A stretch of 64,000 bases of DNA from Sedimentisphaerales bacterium (GCA_016930635.1 JAFGGI010000057.1:41624-105623), one strand, 5' to 3'. Shown: positions 30,599 through 40,530, numbered from the stretch's first letter. Numbers and translations are program-made. Notes: generated from the letters alone by a model not told the origin.

Positions 30599-31750
30599 AT
30601 GAAAAAGATATTCCAAAGATTATTTCTTATTCTGATTGGTGTGGTATTAGGCCTGTTAACCGCCGAGGGGTCTTTAAGATTATTTCTGTTGTTTTACCCA
30701 TCTACTAATTATATGGGGAAATGGGAATTCCGTGCAGCCCGTCCTGTGCCGTATAAAGATGCCGATTATTTTGGCAAGGAATTTCTTGATGAATCCATGC
30801 GATGCATAACAGGGATTAGAAGAGCTCGGGATGCTAATTTTATTATACCGGGTGATTTTACAGGTAAATATTTCAATATTAAAAATGGTAAACGGCACAC
30901 CTGCCATCAACCGTCTTCTTATAAACGCAGGGTACTTCTTTTTGGGGGTTCGACAGTATTTTCTCAGGAAGTCCCTGATGAGCATACTATCGCAAGCTAT
31001 TTGCAGATGTTGTTTCTGGAAAACGGCAAAGATGACGTAATTGTCGAAAACTACGGAACAGTATCGATGATTGCTTCTCAGCAAACAGAACGATTACTTC
31101 AAACGCCGTTGAATCCTGATGATGTGGTCATATTTTATGACGGAACTAACGATGTTATATATCCTGTCTATTATGGCAATGCCGCGGGATGGCTTCCGGG
31201 TCGCAGTCTCAGCAGGGGAACAAAAGAGTTAAATTGGCTGCAGCGGCGTTTGTATCCGTTATGCCTGAAATATAGTAATATCAGTGCTATTGCTAAAAGC
31301 TCCCTCAAATACCTCGAACGCAAAAGACCGATTACTTTGACGGATAGCAGCTTATTGGATGAAAATCTAAAAAAAGCCGGGCAAAACTATAAACAGGCCC
31401 TGATTAAAGCAAATGACTATGTAACTGAAAAAAAGGGAGAGTTTTATCATTTTCTTCAGCCCTGTATTTTTACACTTCCCAAACATTCTAAATACGAAAA
31501 AGAAGTGATCGCCAATACATTGCAAGAGTATATTGGAATGAACAGGGCATTTGCCGTTGCATATCCTCAGCTCAAAGCTGCATCTGATGCCGTAAAGGCA
31601 GAAGGTGTAAAATCATTTGATTTGACGGACATCTTTGATCAATGGTCGCAAAATGATGGATTTTATTTAGATAGTTTTCACGTTAATCACGTTGCCAATA
31701 AACGTATAGCAGACTTTATTTATGAAATTATTTCAGAAAACGATCGATAA
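30599..31750 (+). CDS. SGNH/GDSL hydrolase-like protein, membrane-anchored
   Basis: N-terminal TM; 'RRVLLFGGSTVFSQEVPDEHTIASYLQ', 'VENYGTVSMIASQQ', 'VVIFYDGTNDVIY', 'FYLDSFHVNHVANKRIAD'. Confidence 0.8.
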   Translation: MKKIFQRLFLILIGVVLGLLTAEGSLRLFLLFYPSTNYMGKWEFRAARPVPYKDADYFGKEFLDESMRCITGIRRARDANFIIPGDFTGKYFNIKNGKRHTCHQPSSYKRRVLLFGGSTVFSQEVPDEHTIASYLQMLFLENGKDDVIVENYGTVSMIASQQTERLLQTPLNPDDVVIFYDGTNDVIYPVYYGNAAGWLPGRSLSRGTKELNWLQRRLYPLCLKYSNISAIAKSSLKYLERKRPITLTDSSLLDENLKKAGQNYKQALIKANDYVTEKKGEFYHFLQPCIFTLPKHSKYEKEVIANTLQEYIGMNRAFAVAYPQLKAASDAVKAEGVKSFDLTDIFDQWSQNDGFYLDSFHVNHVANKRIADFIYEIISENDR

Positions 31751-31762
31751 AGTGATTGGCGT

Positions 31763-31972
31763 TTAGAAAAGCGTATAAATAAACGGCGCTACTGCTGTAC
31801 CGCCGAGCAATATGAGCAGGCCCAGGAGTAATAATACGATCAGCATAGGCAGCAGCCACCACTTTTTGTTGTGTTTTAGGAAAAGCCAAAACTCCAGGCC
31901 CAAAGGAATGCGTTTTTCCTGTGCAAGCTTCTCGAATTCGTCCTCGTCTTTATGTTTATGATCCTGGCACAT
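31763..31972 (-). CDS. DUF5989 / SxtK-like small membrane protein
   Basis: 'FLKHNKKWWLLPMLIVLLLLGLLILLGGTAVAPFIYTLF' matches the recalled DUF5989 C-terminal signature. Confidence 0.8.
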   Translation of the reverse strand: MCQDHKHKDEDEFEKLAQEKRIPLGLEFWLFLKHNKKWWLLPMLIVLLLLGLLILLGGTAVAPFIYTLF

Positions 31973-31988
31973 TTATATTCTCTTGTTT

Positions 31989-32408
31989 TCAGAATTGGTT
32001 GAAATAACGGTCGAGGCGTTCGGGCCCTTGCCGGGCAATCCAGTAACTTTGTGTATTAGAATCAAAATTCAGATGTAACGGATCGCGCCCTGTTAACCGA
32101 AAAAATAAGCCGATAGGTGTCAGCAGCAGATAGTAAAACGCCGAGAGTAAAAGAAAACTTATGACTACACCAATTGGAACAGTCACCATTATCAGAATAA
32201 TATAAATTGCTCTTGCCAGCCCAGTAAAAGTCATACTGCTGATAAAGATAATAAGGACAGCGCCGAAAAGAACAAGGGCCAAATGCAAACTCATACCTTT
32301 AAAGGCATAAAAAAATGCCAAGACAAGAGTTGATATAACAAGCCCGATTTTGCTGAAATTACGGAGCTTTTTGCGGTTCGGATTCCAGTTTACTTTAATC
32401 AGCGGCAT
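31989..32408 (-). CDS. SxtJ-family membrane protein
   Basis: 'NPNRKKLRNFSKIGLVISTLVLAFFYAFKG...GRAIYIILIMVTVPIGVVISFLLLSAFYYLLLTPIGLFFRLTGRDPLHL'-type architecture, next to the DUF5989 and carbamoyltransferase genes. Confidence 0.78.
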   Translation of the reverse strand: MPLIKVNWNPNRKKLRNFSKIGLVISTLVLAFFYAFKGMSLHLALVLFGAVLIIFISSMTFTGLARAIYIILIMVTVPIGVVISFLLLSAFYYLLLTPIGLFFRLTGRDPLHLNFDSNTQSYWIARQGPERLDRYFNQF

Positions 32409-32459
32409 TTGAAAACCTCATTAAGCCTCATACCCGGCCGTTTAGATAAATTCTTAAGG

Positions 32460-33467
32460 TTAGAATTTTTTTCTGCCGATCATTATAAAAAAACCGCCTT
32501 CATTGTTCAAGGCCAAAAGCAGGCGAGCTTGAGTTATAAACAGGTCAAATCGGCTGCCACAGGAAGCAGGGTTGAATAATTTTTCGTTCTCCGAAAATGT
32601 TTCGAAGGCTTTTGTCCTGGGGATGCTGCTGACAAAGGTAAAGCCGGTTTCTTCAAACCATCTCAAAACCTCGCCAAAGGTGTGTTTTGATTCGTGGGGG
32701 TTTTTGTACTGGTCCCTGAACCAGGTAAGCTTTCTAATGTCGTTGATGGTTTTATCTCTTAAACGGGAATCGAGAAATTTGAATCGGTTGTTACTGATCT
32801 TAAAAAGGAATCGCCTGAGATCATTTGAGCATCTGCCGTATTTGTTGTAAAGGCCGATAAGAATGTGTCCACCCTTTTTTACAAACCTGGCGATAGATTG
32901 AAAACCGGCAAATGGATCACTTGTGTGGTGAAGAACACCGTTGCAAATCACAAGAGAAAAACTTTCATCTCTGAATATGGGCCGAAAAAGGTTCATCTGG
33001 TAAAACCCGACCCTCTGCAGATTATTTCTTTTTTTGAATTGTTGCGCAAGCTTGAGAGAATTAAGACATATATCAGTGCCGAAAACATATCTTTGAGAAG
33101 CGCCGAAAAAGTTGCTCATCTGACCTGTGCCGCAGCCGACTTCAAGAATTCTTATATTGAAGGGGATTTGATCGTTCAGCAAACGTGCAAAAACCCCTCT
33201 TTTTGCCTTTTGTATGAGATCGCCGACATTTTCAAGATTTTCATAGTTTGGAAATGGCGTCTCCTCATAAAAGGATTTTATAAGAGCCGTGACGTTTCTT
33301 TCAGAGCCATCCGATTCATTAGACTCAAAAAGCAGCGGTATCCCGTCCTCGATCTGATATTGATTGTGACACTGTAAACACTCGATTTTATTACCGGCCG
33401 TTTTAATACTGCCTCCACAGGCCGGGCATATAAAAATATCAGGATTATCTGTCATTTGCTGTATCAT
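32460..33467 (-). CDS. SAM-dependent methyltransferase with N-terminal zinc ribbon (Trm112-like)
   Basis: 'FICPACGGSIKTAGNKIECLQCHNQYQIEDGIPLLF' followed by 'IRILEVGCGTGQMSNFFG'. Confidence 0.88.
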   Translation of the reverse strand: MIQQMTDNPDIFICPACGGSIKTAGNKIECLQCHNQYQIEDGIPLLFESNESDGSERNVTALIKSFYEETPFPNYENLENVGDLIQKAKRGVFARLLNDQIPFNIRILEVGCGTGQMSNFFGASQRYVFGTDICLNSLKLAQQFKKRNNLQRVGFYQMNLFRPIFRDESFSLVICNGVLHHTSDPFAGFQSIARFVKKGGHILIGLYNKYGRCSNDLRRFLFKISNNRFKFLDSRLRDKTINDIRKLTWFRDQYKNPHESKHTFGEVLRWFEETGFTFVSSIPRTKAFETFSENEKLFNPASCGSRFDLFITQARLLLALNNEGGFFIMIGRKKF

Positions 33468-35320
33468 AACCGTTTCGAATTTAGAGCGCTGTCTTGTAAA
33501 TCGGACGGCGATTCCTGCCGCCAGTCAAAATCATCATAAAATTCACCCTGTTGTCTTTTGTCCAACAGGTAATTACCAATAATTAGATAGTCCATTTCAG
33601 TTTTCATAAATGTTTTGTAGGCATCTATAGGAGAACAGACAATCGGTTCGCCCCTGAGATTAAAAGATGTATTTACTATTACCGCACAGCCGGTCAATTC
33701 CTGAAAGACTTTTATCAATTTCCAATATCTCGTATTTGTATCTTTATAGACGGTCTGAATACGAGCGGTATAATCAGTATGTGTTACGGCCGGGATCTGA
33801 GAGCGGGCAACATTCAGTTTGTCGATACCGAACAGATTTTCTTGTTCTTTGGTCATTTCTTTTAGAATTTCTTTTTTGACTTTTGCGACAAGAAGCATAT
33901 AGGGACTTTTCGTTGCAATCTCAAAATAGTTCGAGACTTCCTCTTCCAGGACAGAAGGAGCTAAAGGCCTGAATGATTCGCGGAATTTGATTCGGAGATT
34001 TATTTTCTTCTGCATCTGGTCGGAGCATGCGTTAGCAAGAATACTTCTTGAGCCTAATGCCCTCGGGCCGAACTCCATCCTTCCCTGAAACCATCCGATA
34101 ACACTGTCCCCGGAGAGAAGTTTAGCAGTTTGAGTTAACAGGTCTTCATCATTGAGTTTTGTGTATTTAATATCATGTCTTGTCAGGAAGTTCTGTATTT
34201 CATCGTTACTATATTCCGGCCCAAGATATGAGCCTTTCTGAGAATCAGTCTTCCCGTCTGCTTTTCGTTCATTGTTAAGCAATTGATACCACACTAACAT
34301 CGCTGCGCCGAGTGCGCCGCCGGCATCCCCGGCTGCGGGCTGAATCCAGATGTTATCGAAAGGTCCTTCTTGAAGAATACGGCCATTACTAACACAATTG
34401 AGGGCTACACCGCCGCCCAACACCAAATTTTTAATCCCCGTCTGATTATATATGTGCCTTGCGATTCTGAGCATAATTTCTTCTGTAACCGCCTGAATCG
34501 AGGCGGCAATATCCATTTCTCGCTGGGTTATGGGCGATCCAGGACTGCGGGCAGGGCCGCCGAATAGCTTTTCAAATTTGGAACTTATCATCACGGTCTT
34601 ATGACAATATGAAAAATAGGACATTGCCAGACGAAACGAACCATCTTCTTTCAAGTCGACCAGCTCTTTCATTATTAGGTCGTAATATCTTGGTTCGCCA
34701 TATGGTGCCAAACCCATCATTTTGTATTCACCTGAGTTCACTCTAAAACCGGTGAAGTACGTAAAAGCAGAATATAAAAGGCCTAATGAATGAGGAAAGC
34801 CCATTACATTCGTCAGTTCAATTTTGTTGCCCCTCCCAGAACCAAAGCTGCCCGTTGCCCATTCGCCAACGCCATCCATTGTCAAAATAGCCGCCTCTTC
34901 AAAAGGCGAAGGAAAAAACGCACTGGCGGCATGAGATTCGTGATGTTCGGTAAAGATATATCGGCCTTTATATTGGTGATTGAGGGCTTTATCCATTTCT
35001 CTTGGCAGGTATAGTTTCTTGCGAAGCCATAACGGGATACTCATTAAAAATTGTCCGAAACCTCGCGGGGCATAAGCTATATAGGTCTCCAGAAGCCGCT
35101 CAAATTTTAATAGCGGTTTTTCATAAAAGGCGACATAGTCAAGCTTATCAGCAGTAAGTCCGCCTGCCTCAAGACAATATTCAACGGCATTTGACGGAAA
35201 TTGATTATCGTGTCTTTTTCTCGTAAATCGCTCTTCCTGTGCGGCGGCGGTAATTTCACCATCGCAGATTAAGGCTGCTGCGCTGTCATGATAAAATGCC
35301 GATATCCCCAGAATATTCAT
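33464..35320 (-). CDS. Carbamoyltransferase, NodU/CmcH/SxtI family
   Basis: 'MNILGISAFYHDSAAALICDGEITAAAQEERFTRKRHD', 'HHESHAASAFFPSPFEEAAILTMDGVGEWAT', 'LGGGVALNCVSNGRI', 'GRMEFGPRALGSRSILA'. Confidence 0.95.
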   Translation of the reverse strand: MNILGISAFYHDSAAALICDGEITAAAQEERFTRKRHDNQFPSNAVEYCLEAGGLTADKLDYVAFYEKPLLKFERLLETYIAYAPRGFGQFLMSIPLWLRKKLYLPREMDKALNHQYKGRYIFTEHHESHAASAFFPSPFEEAAILTMDGVGEWATGSFGSGRGNKIELTNVMGFPHSLGLLYSAFTYFTGFRVNSGEYKMMGLAPYGEPRYYDLIMKELVDLKEDGSFRLAMSYFSYCHKTVMISSKFEKLFGGPARSPGSPITQREMDIAASIQAVTEEIMLRIARHIYNQTGIKNLVLGGGVALNCVSNGRILQEGPFDNIWIQPAAGDAGGALGAAMLVWYQLLNNERKADGKTDSQKGSYLGPEYSNDEIQNFLTRHDIKYTKLNDEDLLTQTAKLLSGDSVIGWFQGRMEFGPRALGSRSILANACSDQMQKKINLRIKFRESFRPLAPSVLEEEVSNYFEIATKSPYMLLVAKVKKEILKEMTKEQENLFGIDKLNVARSQIPAVTHTDYTARIQTVYKDTNTRYWKLIKVFQELTGCAVIVNTSFNLRGEPIVCSPIDAYKTFMKTEMDYLIIGNYLLDKRQQGEFYDDFDWRQESPSDLQDSALNSKRL

Positions 35321-35390
35321 ACCGTAATTATAAGCTGCATCGACCGAAACACAAGTGCACGGTCCATCAGGGCGGAAATCTCGAGAAAGA

Positions 35391-35580
35391 TGTCATCGCG
35401 AGCACAGCGAAGCAATCTATAATAATGTTGTCATTCTGAGGCGTAAGCCGAAGAATCTAGCCGGATTCTTCACTTCGTTCAGAATGACAACGGGATTGTT
35501 TTGTCGTTTTCCTCGGCGTAATGACCTGATGTTCCTTTTAATGTCATTGCGAGGCCTGTAAAACAGGCCGCGGCAATCTC
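35391..35580. repeat. Cluster of TGTCATTGCGAG / TGTCATTCTGA palindromic repeats
   Basis: tgtcatcgcgagcacagcgaagcaatct; ttgtcattctgagg...gaagaatctagccggattcttcacttcgttcagaatgaca; tgtcattgcgaggcctg...gcggcaatctc. Confidence 0.8.
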
Positions 35581-35630
35581 AATTATCCGATTTTGACTTT
35601 TTCAACAGCCCCACGGGAACCTTTTTTATC

Positions 35631-35656
35631 CCCACACCAATTTTTATTGGTGTGGG
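35631..35656. repeat. Perfect 11-bp stem hairpin
   Basis: CCCACACCAAT-tttt-ATTGGTGTGGG. Confidence 0.7.
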
Positions 35657-35761
35657 ATTTATTGGCCTTTAAGACCAGTAAATTTAGGGAAAATTTTACT
35701 GCAATAAACACCTCTTTATGGTATCCTGTTGCCAAATGGATATTCTTTAAGGAGGTTTCAA

Positions 35762-36715
35762 ATGAGGCTTAAAAGCACAATTCTGATCACGATTGGCATT
35801 CTTGTTTTATCAGTAGCAGTATGTCCTGCCGAAGCGGGTAAAGTTGACCTTAGATTGCGTCTTAAAAAAGGCGACTCACATGAAATGAAAATGGTCCAGA
35901 CCCAGAACATCATGCAATCGATGAACGAGGCCCAAATGAATATGACACAGAGCCAGGAAATGGTTATAGGCATGGACTGCCTCGGTGTCGATGCCAACGG
36001 CATGATGGATGTCGAAGTGACCTATAAATCTATGAAGATGACTATGGATGGACCGATGGGGCATATAGAAATAGATTCCGGCAATCTAAAACCGGTAGAT
36101 TCCAACAACCCGGCCGCGCAAATGATGGCAGGGATGTTTTCAGCAATAGCAGGCACCAAGCTTCAGATGAAAGTCTCTCCCACAGGACAGACCTCTGATA
36201 TACAGGGCCTTGAAAAAATGTTTAATAAAATACAGGAAAAGGCAGGACTCCAGTCACAAATGGCCAAAGAATTTGCCGAGCAAATGTTCGGCGAAGAACA
36301 GATGAAGCAAATGTCAGGGAATATGTTTGGAGTATTTCCCGGCAAACCTGTAGATATCGGCGATACATGGGACGATACTCTCGACTTGGATGTTGGTTTT
36401 CCAATGGATGTTAAGACAACCTATACACTAAAGGACGTTAAAAAAGGATCTGCCTATATCGATGCCATTGCTAAAATGGAAATGGGTGACACCGCAAAAC
36501 CTATTGATATGGGACCGACAAAGGCATCCTTTCAGATGTCCGGCACAATGAGTATGGCCAGCTTAGTAAATGAAAAAACCGGCCTTACGGAAAAAAGTAA
36601 TATGACAATGAACTTCGAAGGCGTAACAAAAATGGAAGCAAACGAATATATGCCTCAGGGAATGACAATGCCGATGAAGATTACCGGCGAAGCAACAGTT
36701 GAATTGATTAAATAA
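35762..36715 (+). CDS. DUF6263-like secreted protein, methionine-rich
   Basis: AAGGAGG Shine-Dalgarno then MRLKSTILITIGILVLSVAVCPAEAG signal peptide; 'LRLKKGDSHEMKMVQTQNIMQSM' DUF6263-like start. The ORF opens at 35729. Confidence 0.75.
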   Translation: MRLKSTILITIGILVLSVAVCPAEAGKVDLRLRLKKGDSHEMKMVQTQNIMQSMNEAQMNMTQSQEMVIGMDCLGVDANGMMDVEVTYKSMKMTMDGPMGHIEIDSGNLKPVDSNNPAAQMMAGMFSAIAGTKLQMKVSPTGQTSDIQGLEKMFNKIQEKAGLQSQMAKEFAEQMFGEEQMKQMSGNMFGVFPGKPVDIGDTWDDTLDLDVGFPMDVKTTYTLKDVKKGSAYIDAIAKMEMGDTAKPIDMGPTKASFQMSGTMSMASLVNEKTGLTEKSNMTMNFEGVTKMEANEYMPQGMTMPMKITGEATVELIK

Positions 36716-36730
36716 CAGCTGAATTTTGCA

Positions 36731-36768
36731 AAGAGGCCTTTGAGGTTTTCTCAAAGGCCTCTTTTTTT
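36731..36768 (+). terminator. Rho-independent terminator
   Basis: AAGAGGCCTTTGAGgttttCTCAAAGGCCTCTTTTTTT. Confidence 0.88.
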
Positions 36769-36770
36769 GT

Positions 36771-37628
36771 TTATATCTCGAATCTGTAGCTCAAAAGTTT
36801 ATAGATCAATTTCGCAGCTAAAAAGTCAGACCCTTTATTTGCAGGATTAGGACATAATTCAACAACATCCAGGCCGACAACATTTTTTTCCTTCATCAGT
36901 CGCTTAAGAAATTCGAGTGTCGGATACCATAAAAGCCCGCCCGGCTCAGGTGTGCCGGTCGAAGGCATTATCGAAGGGTCGAATACATCGAGGTCAATTG
37001 TTAGATAAACATTTTTAGTTAATTTGCCCAGGCATTTTTCAAACCAGTCTTTATTGTTGTAAATATCCTGTGCACAGAAAACGTTATCTTTATTCACTAT
37101 GGAATCTCTTTCGCAAATATCCGCGCTTCTGATCCCGACCTGAACGATCGGCAGAAGTTCTTTCGCCCGCGCCATCACGCAGGCATGATTGTATTTGGAG
37201 TTGTGATATTCATCCCGCAAATCCGCGTGAGCATCAAACTGCAGCACGGACAGATTATCAAACGATTGTACATGTGCCTCTATCACGCCGGCACTTATAG
37301 AATGTTCCCCGCCGATTGTAACAAGATATTTTTCGTTTTTGATATGTTCGCAGGCCCTATCTTTGATTTCGACAGTCATTTTTTCGGGCGACTTTTTTTC
37401 TCTTATTGGTTCATCGGTGAAAATGCCTTGTTTATAAACCTCTGAATCGGTTTCGATATCATAGGTTTCCATATTGCATGAAGCTTCGATAATCGCCTCA
37501 GGTCCTTTATCAGCGCCTTTTATCCACGTACTCGTAGCATCGAACGGCGCAGGAAGGATGACAACAACTGCCTTTTCGTAATCGCAATATTCTTCCGGGA
37601 GACCGCAAAAGTTATTTTTATGTGCCAT
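36771..37628 (-). CDS. speB: Agmatinase (ureohydrolase)
   Basis: 'TIGGEHSISAGVIEA', 'LQFDAHADLRDEYHNSKYNHACVMARA', 'LTIDLDVFDPSIMPSTGTPEPGGL' metal-binding motifs. Confidence 0.93.
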   Translation of the reverse strand: MAHKNNFCGLPEEYCDYEKAVVVILPAPFDATSTWIKGADKGPEAIIEASCNMETYDIETDSEVYKQGIFTDEPIREKKSPEKMTVEIKDRACEHIKNEKYLVTIGGEHSISAGVIEAHVQSFDNLSVLQFDAHADLRDEYHNSKYNHACVMARAKELLPIVQVGIRSADICERDSIVNKDNVFCAQDIYNNKDWFEKCLGKLTKNVYLTIDLDVFDPSIMPSTGTPEPGGLLWYPTLEFLKRLMKEKNVVGLDVVELCPNPANKGSDFLAAKLIYKLLSYRFEI

Positions 37629-37718
37629 TTATTTCTCAGGGAAGAGGATTAGAAATACGATTGTCAATTAATAGAATTTCGCCGATAACTGAATTACTGA
37701 TAACCGATAACATTTTAA

Positions 37719-38285
37719 TTAATCGAACAGGAACATTGCAATTGCAACAGTAGTTGTCCACTGATCTTTCTTACCGCTTGCTGCCTGGGTTATATTTGAA
37801 GTTCTGATGATAAGACCGCTGGATTTGTATTCCTGTTCCTTTTCGCTCCACGCCGTGTTAGGGTCAACCTCAAGGCCGAGCGTAGTACCCAGCATCTCAG
37901 CGGCAAGGTCTTCTGCCATATCGCCGGCCTGTTGCTGGTTCATTCCATATTCGTGCACTTCGCTGAGATATCCCCAGTTACTTTTATCTTTCGGCAACGC
38001 AATTCCGATAGATGAAGCTATGAGCCTGCCGTGTTCATTTGTAGCGGTCCGGGCCATAACGCAGAAGCATATGGAGCCGGGGACGAGATCTTTTAAGCCG
38101 GCTTCTTTGCTGACCATCTTACATTTTGGAGGCAGAATTGATGAAACCTGCACGAGGTTCTGGTTGGCAACCCCGGCTGCACGCAGAGCCTCTTCGAAAG
38201 ATTTTAATTGATATCTATGCCTTCCGACGCCTTTTGTCAGAAAAACCCTTGATGGAACAAGACAATCAGTAGGAATACTTGCCAT
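37719..38285 (-). CDS. pdaD: Pyruvoyl-dependent arginine decarboxylase
   Basis: 'NLVQVSSILPPKCKMV' with the Ser-Ser self-cleavage site; 'GSICFCVMARTATNEHGRLIASSIGIALP'. Confidence 0.92.
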   Translation of the reverse strand: MASIPTDCLVPSRVFLTKGVGRHRYQLKSFEEALRAAGVANQNLVQVSSILPPKCKMVSKEAGLKDLVPGSICFCVMARTATNEHGRLIASSIGIALPKDKSNWGYLSEVHEYGMNQQQAGDMAEDLAAEMLGTTLGLEVDPNTAWSEKEQEYKSSGLIIRTSNITQAASGKKDQWTTTVAIAMFLFD

Positions 38286-38437
38286 TTTTAGTTCCCTTCA
38301 AATGCGATTATAAAAACAAAATACAAAGATATTTGTCAGAATTAACTTGCGAATTATATTACAGCAGGACGAAAAGTATAGACAAAAAATCGAAAAAATT
38401 ATCTATCTTACACCACGACCGGACTATCTGCCAAAAT

Positions 38438-38457
38438 GGCACGCTGTCAGACGTGCC
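38438..38457. repeat. Inverted repeat upstream of the dnaK promoter
   Basis: GGCACG-ctgtcaga-CGTGCC, overlapped on its left by TGCCA-aaa-TGGCA. Confidence 0.5.
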
Positions 38458-38508
38458 TCCCGAGCATAACATATTGCAATACAAAGATTTAAATTTTTCT
38501 GCTCTCGC

Positions 38509-38524
38509 TGGCACAGCCTTTGCA
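38509..38524 (+). promoter_or_regulatory. Candidate sigma-54 (-24/-12) promoter of dnaK
   Basis: TGGCACAGCCTTTGCA against consensus TGGCACG-N4-TTGCW: one mismatch, correct spacing, 46 bp before the dnaK ATG. Confidence 0.6.
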
Positions 38525-38570
38525 CTTATACAATTAAAAGAAGATTTTTTGTCGAAAGGAGAAACAGAAA

Positions 38571-40508
38571 ATGGCGAAAATTATAGGAATAGACTTAGGA
38601 ACGACAAATTCAGTTGTTGCTGTGATGGAAGGCTCCTCTCCCAAGGTGCTCGTAAATTCCTCCGGCAGCAGACTGACACCTTCGGTTGTGGGCTTTACCG
38701 ACAAGGGCGAAAGACTTGTCGGCCAGATAGCCCGTCATCAGCAGGTCACAAATCCTGAAAATACCATTTTTTCGATTAAAAGGTTTATGGGCCGAAGACA
38801 TAACGAAGTTGCCAGCGAAGAAAAGATCGTCCCGTATAAAATTATCGGCGCTTCCGACGAGCTTGTAAAAGTCTCCGTCCGCTCCAAGGAATACACCCCG
38901 CCTGAAATATCAGCGATGGTGCTCCGGGATTTGAAGAAAACCGCAGAAGATTATCTCGGCGAAAAAATTGACCGTGCCGTAATTACCGTCCCTGCATATT
39001 TTAACGACTCACAAAGACAGGCCACCAAAGATGCCGGCACCATCGCAGGTCTTAAGGTCGAGCGAATCATAAACGAACCAACCGCTGCGGCTCTTGCCTA
39101 TGGTCTTGAAAAGAAAAAGAATGAAAAAGTTGCTGTCTTCGATTTCGGCGGCGGAACTTTTGATATCTCAATTCTCGACATCGGCGATAACGTCTTTGAG
39201 GTATTAAGCACGAACGGTGATACACACTTAGGCGGCGATGACCTTGACGATGTCCTTATGAATTATTTGGCCGATGAGTTCAAGAAAACCGAAGGCATCG
39301 ACCTCCGAACCGATGCCATGGCGCATCAGAGGCTCAAAGAAGCTGCTGAAAAAGCTAAATGTGAATTATCTACTCAGGTCGAAACTACAGTTAATCTGCC
39401 GTTCATTACTGCCGATGCCTCCGGCCCGAAACACCTGCAGATAACCATCACCCGCAGCAAGTTCGAAGCCCTGGCTGAGCCGATATTCGAAAGATTGAAA
39501 AATCCCTGCGTCCAGGCGATTAGAGATGCCAAACTGAATGCATCTGAAATAGCTGAAGTTCTTCTTGTCGGCGGTTCGACAAGAATCCCGAAAGTTCAGC
39601 AGATAGTAAAAGATATATTCAAAAAGGAGCCGAACAAGAGTTTGAATCCTGATGAAGTCGTAGCCATCGGCGCAGCAGTTCAGGGTGCCGTCCTCGCCGG
39701 CGATGCAGGCGTAAAAGATATTCTGCTCCTGGATGTTACACCATTGTCTCTCGGTGTCGAAACACTCGGCGGTGTTATGACAAAACTCATCGAAAGAAAC
39801 ACAACGATTCCGACAAGCAAAAAGGAAATATTCTCAACCGCAGCCGACAGCCAGACAACCGTTGACATCCACGTCCTGCAGGGCGAAAGAGAATTCGCAA
39901 GAGACAACCGCACGCTCGGCAGGTTTCAGCTTACCGATATCCCGCCTGCTCCTCGCGGCATCCCGCAAATTGAAGTTGCTTTCGACATCGACGCCAACGG
40001 CATACTGAACGTCTCTGCAAAAGACCGCGGCACAGGGAAAGAACAGTCGATTCAGATCAAATCCAGCTCCGGCCTCAGCGACGACGAAGTCAAAAAGATG
40101 CAAAGAGACGCCGAAGAGCACGCAACCGAAGATAAAAAACGCCGTGAAGTGGTTGACCTGAAAAACCAGGCTGACCAGTTGATCTATGCCACAGAAAAAA
40201 CACTCAAAGAACATGGCGATAAAGTCTCCTCCGATGCACGCGGCAAAATCGAGTCTGCGGTAAATAACCTGAAAGAGGCCGCCAAGGGCGAAGACAGCGA
40301 TGCGATAAAAAAGGCGATGGAGAATCTCAATACCACCGCCCAGGAACTTGGCAAGATCCTTTACGAAGAAGCAGCCAAAAAACAAGCCGCCCAGACCCCG
40401 CCTCCGGACGCCCAGGCCGCCGGCCAGCCGCAGGGCGATCAGGCCGAGGTACACCGCAAAGGAGGCGACGATGTCATCGATGCCGAATTCGAAGCCAAAG
40501 ACAGTTAA
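38571..40508 (+). CDS. dnaK: Molecular chaperone DnaK (Hsp70)
   Basis: '[42 protein letters not shown]', '[17 protein letters not shown]', '[14 protein letters not shown]'. Confidence 0.98.
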   Translation: MAKIIGIDLGTTNSVVAVMEGSSPKVLVNSSGSRLTPSVVGFTDKGERLVGQIARHQQVTNPENTIFSIKRFMGRRHNEVASEEKIVPYKIIGASDELVKVSVRSKEYTPPEISAMVLRDLKKTAEDYLGEKIDRAVITVPAYFNDSQRQATKDAGTIAGLKVERIINEPTAAALAYGLEKKKNEKVAVFDFGGGTFDISILDIGDNVFEVLSTNGDTHLGGDDLDDVLMNYLADEFKKTEGIDLRTDAMAHQRLKEAAEKAKCELSTQVETTVNLPFITADASGPKHLQITITRSKFEALAEPIFERLKNPCVQAIRDAKLNASEIAEVLLVGGSTRIPKVQQIVKDIFKKEPNKSLNPDEVVAIGAAVQGAVLAGDAGVKDILLLDVTPLSLGVETLGGVMTKLIERNTTIPTSKKEIFSTAADSQTTVDIHVLQGEREFARDNRTLGRFQLTDIPPAPRGIPQIEVAFDIDANGILNVSAKDRGTGKEQSIQIKSSSGLSDDEVKKMQRDAEEHATEDKKRREVVDLKNQADQLIYATEKTLKEHGDKVSSDARGKIESAVNNLKEAAKGEDSDAIKKAMENLNTTAQELGKILYEEAAKKQAAQTPPPDAQAAGQPQGDQAEVHRKGGDDVIDAEFEAKDS

Positions 40509-40530
40509 TTATCAAAAAGGCAAATTCATA

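Noticed and set aside
39834-40454. 206-aa minus-strand ORF inside dnaK
   Set aside because: Antisense shadow ORF caused by codon bias of dnaK.
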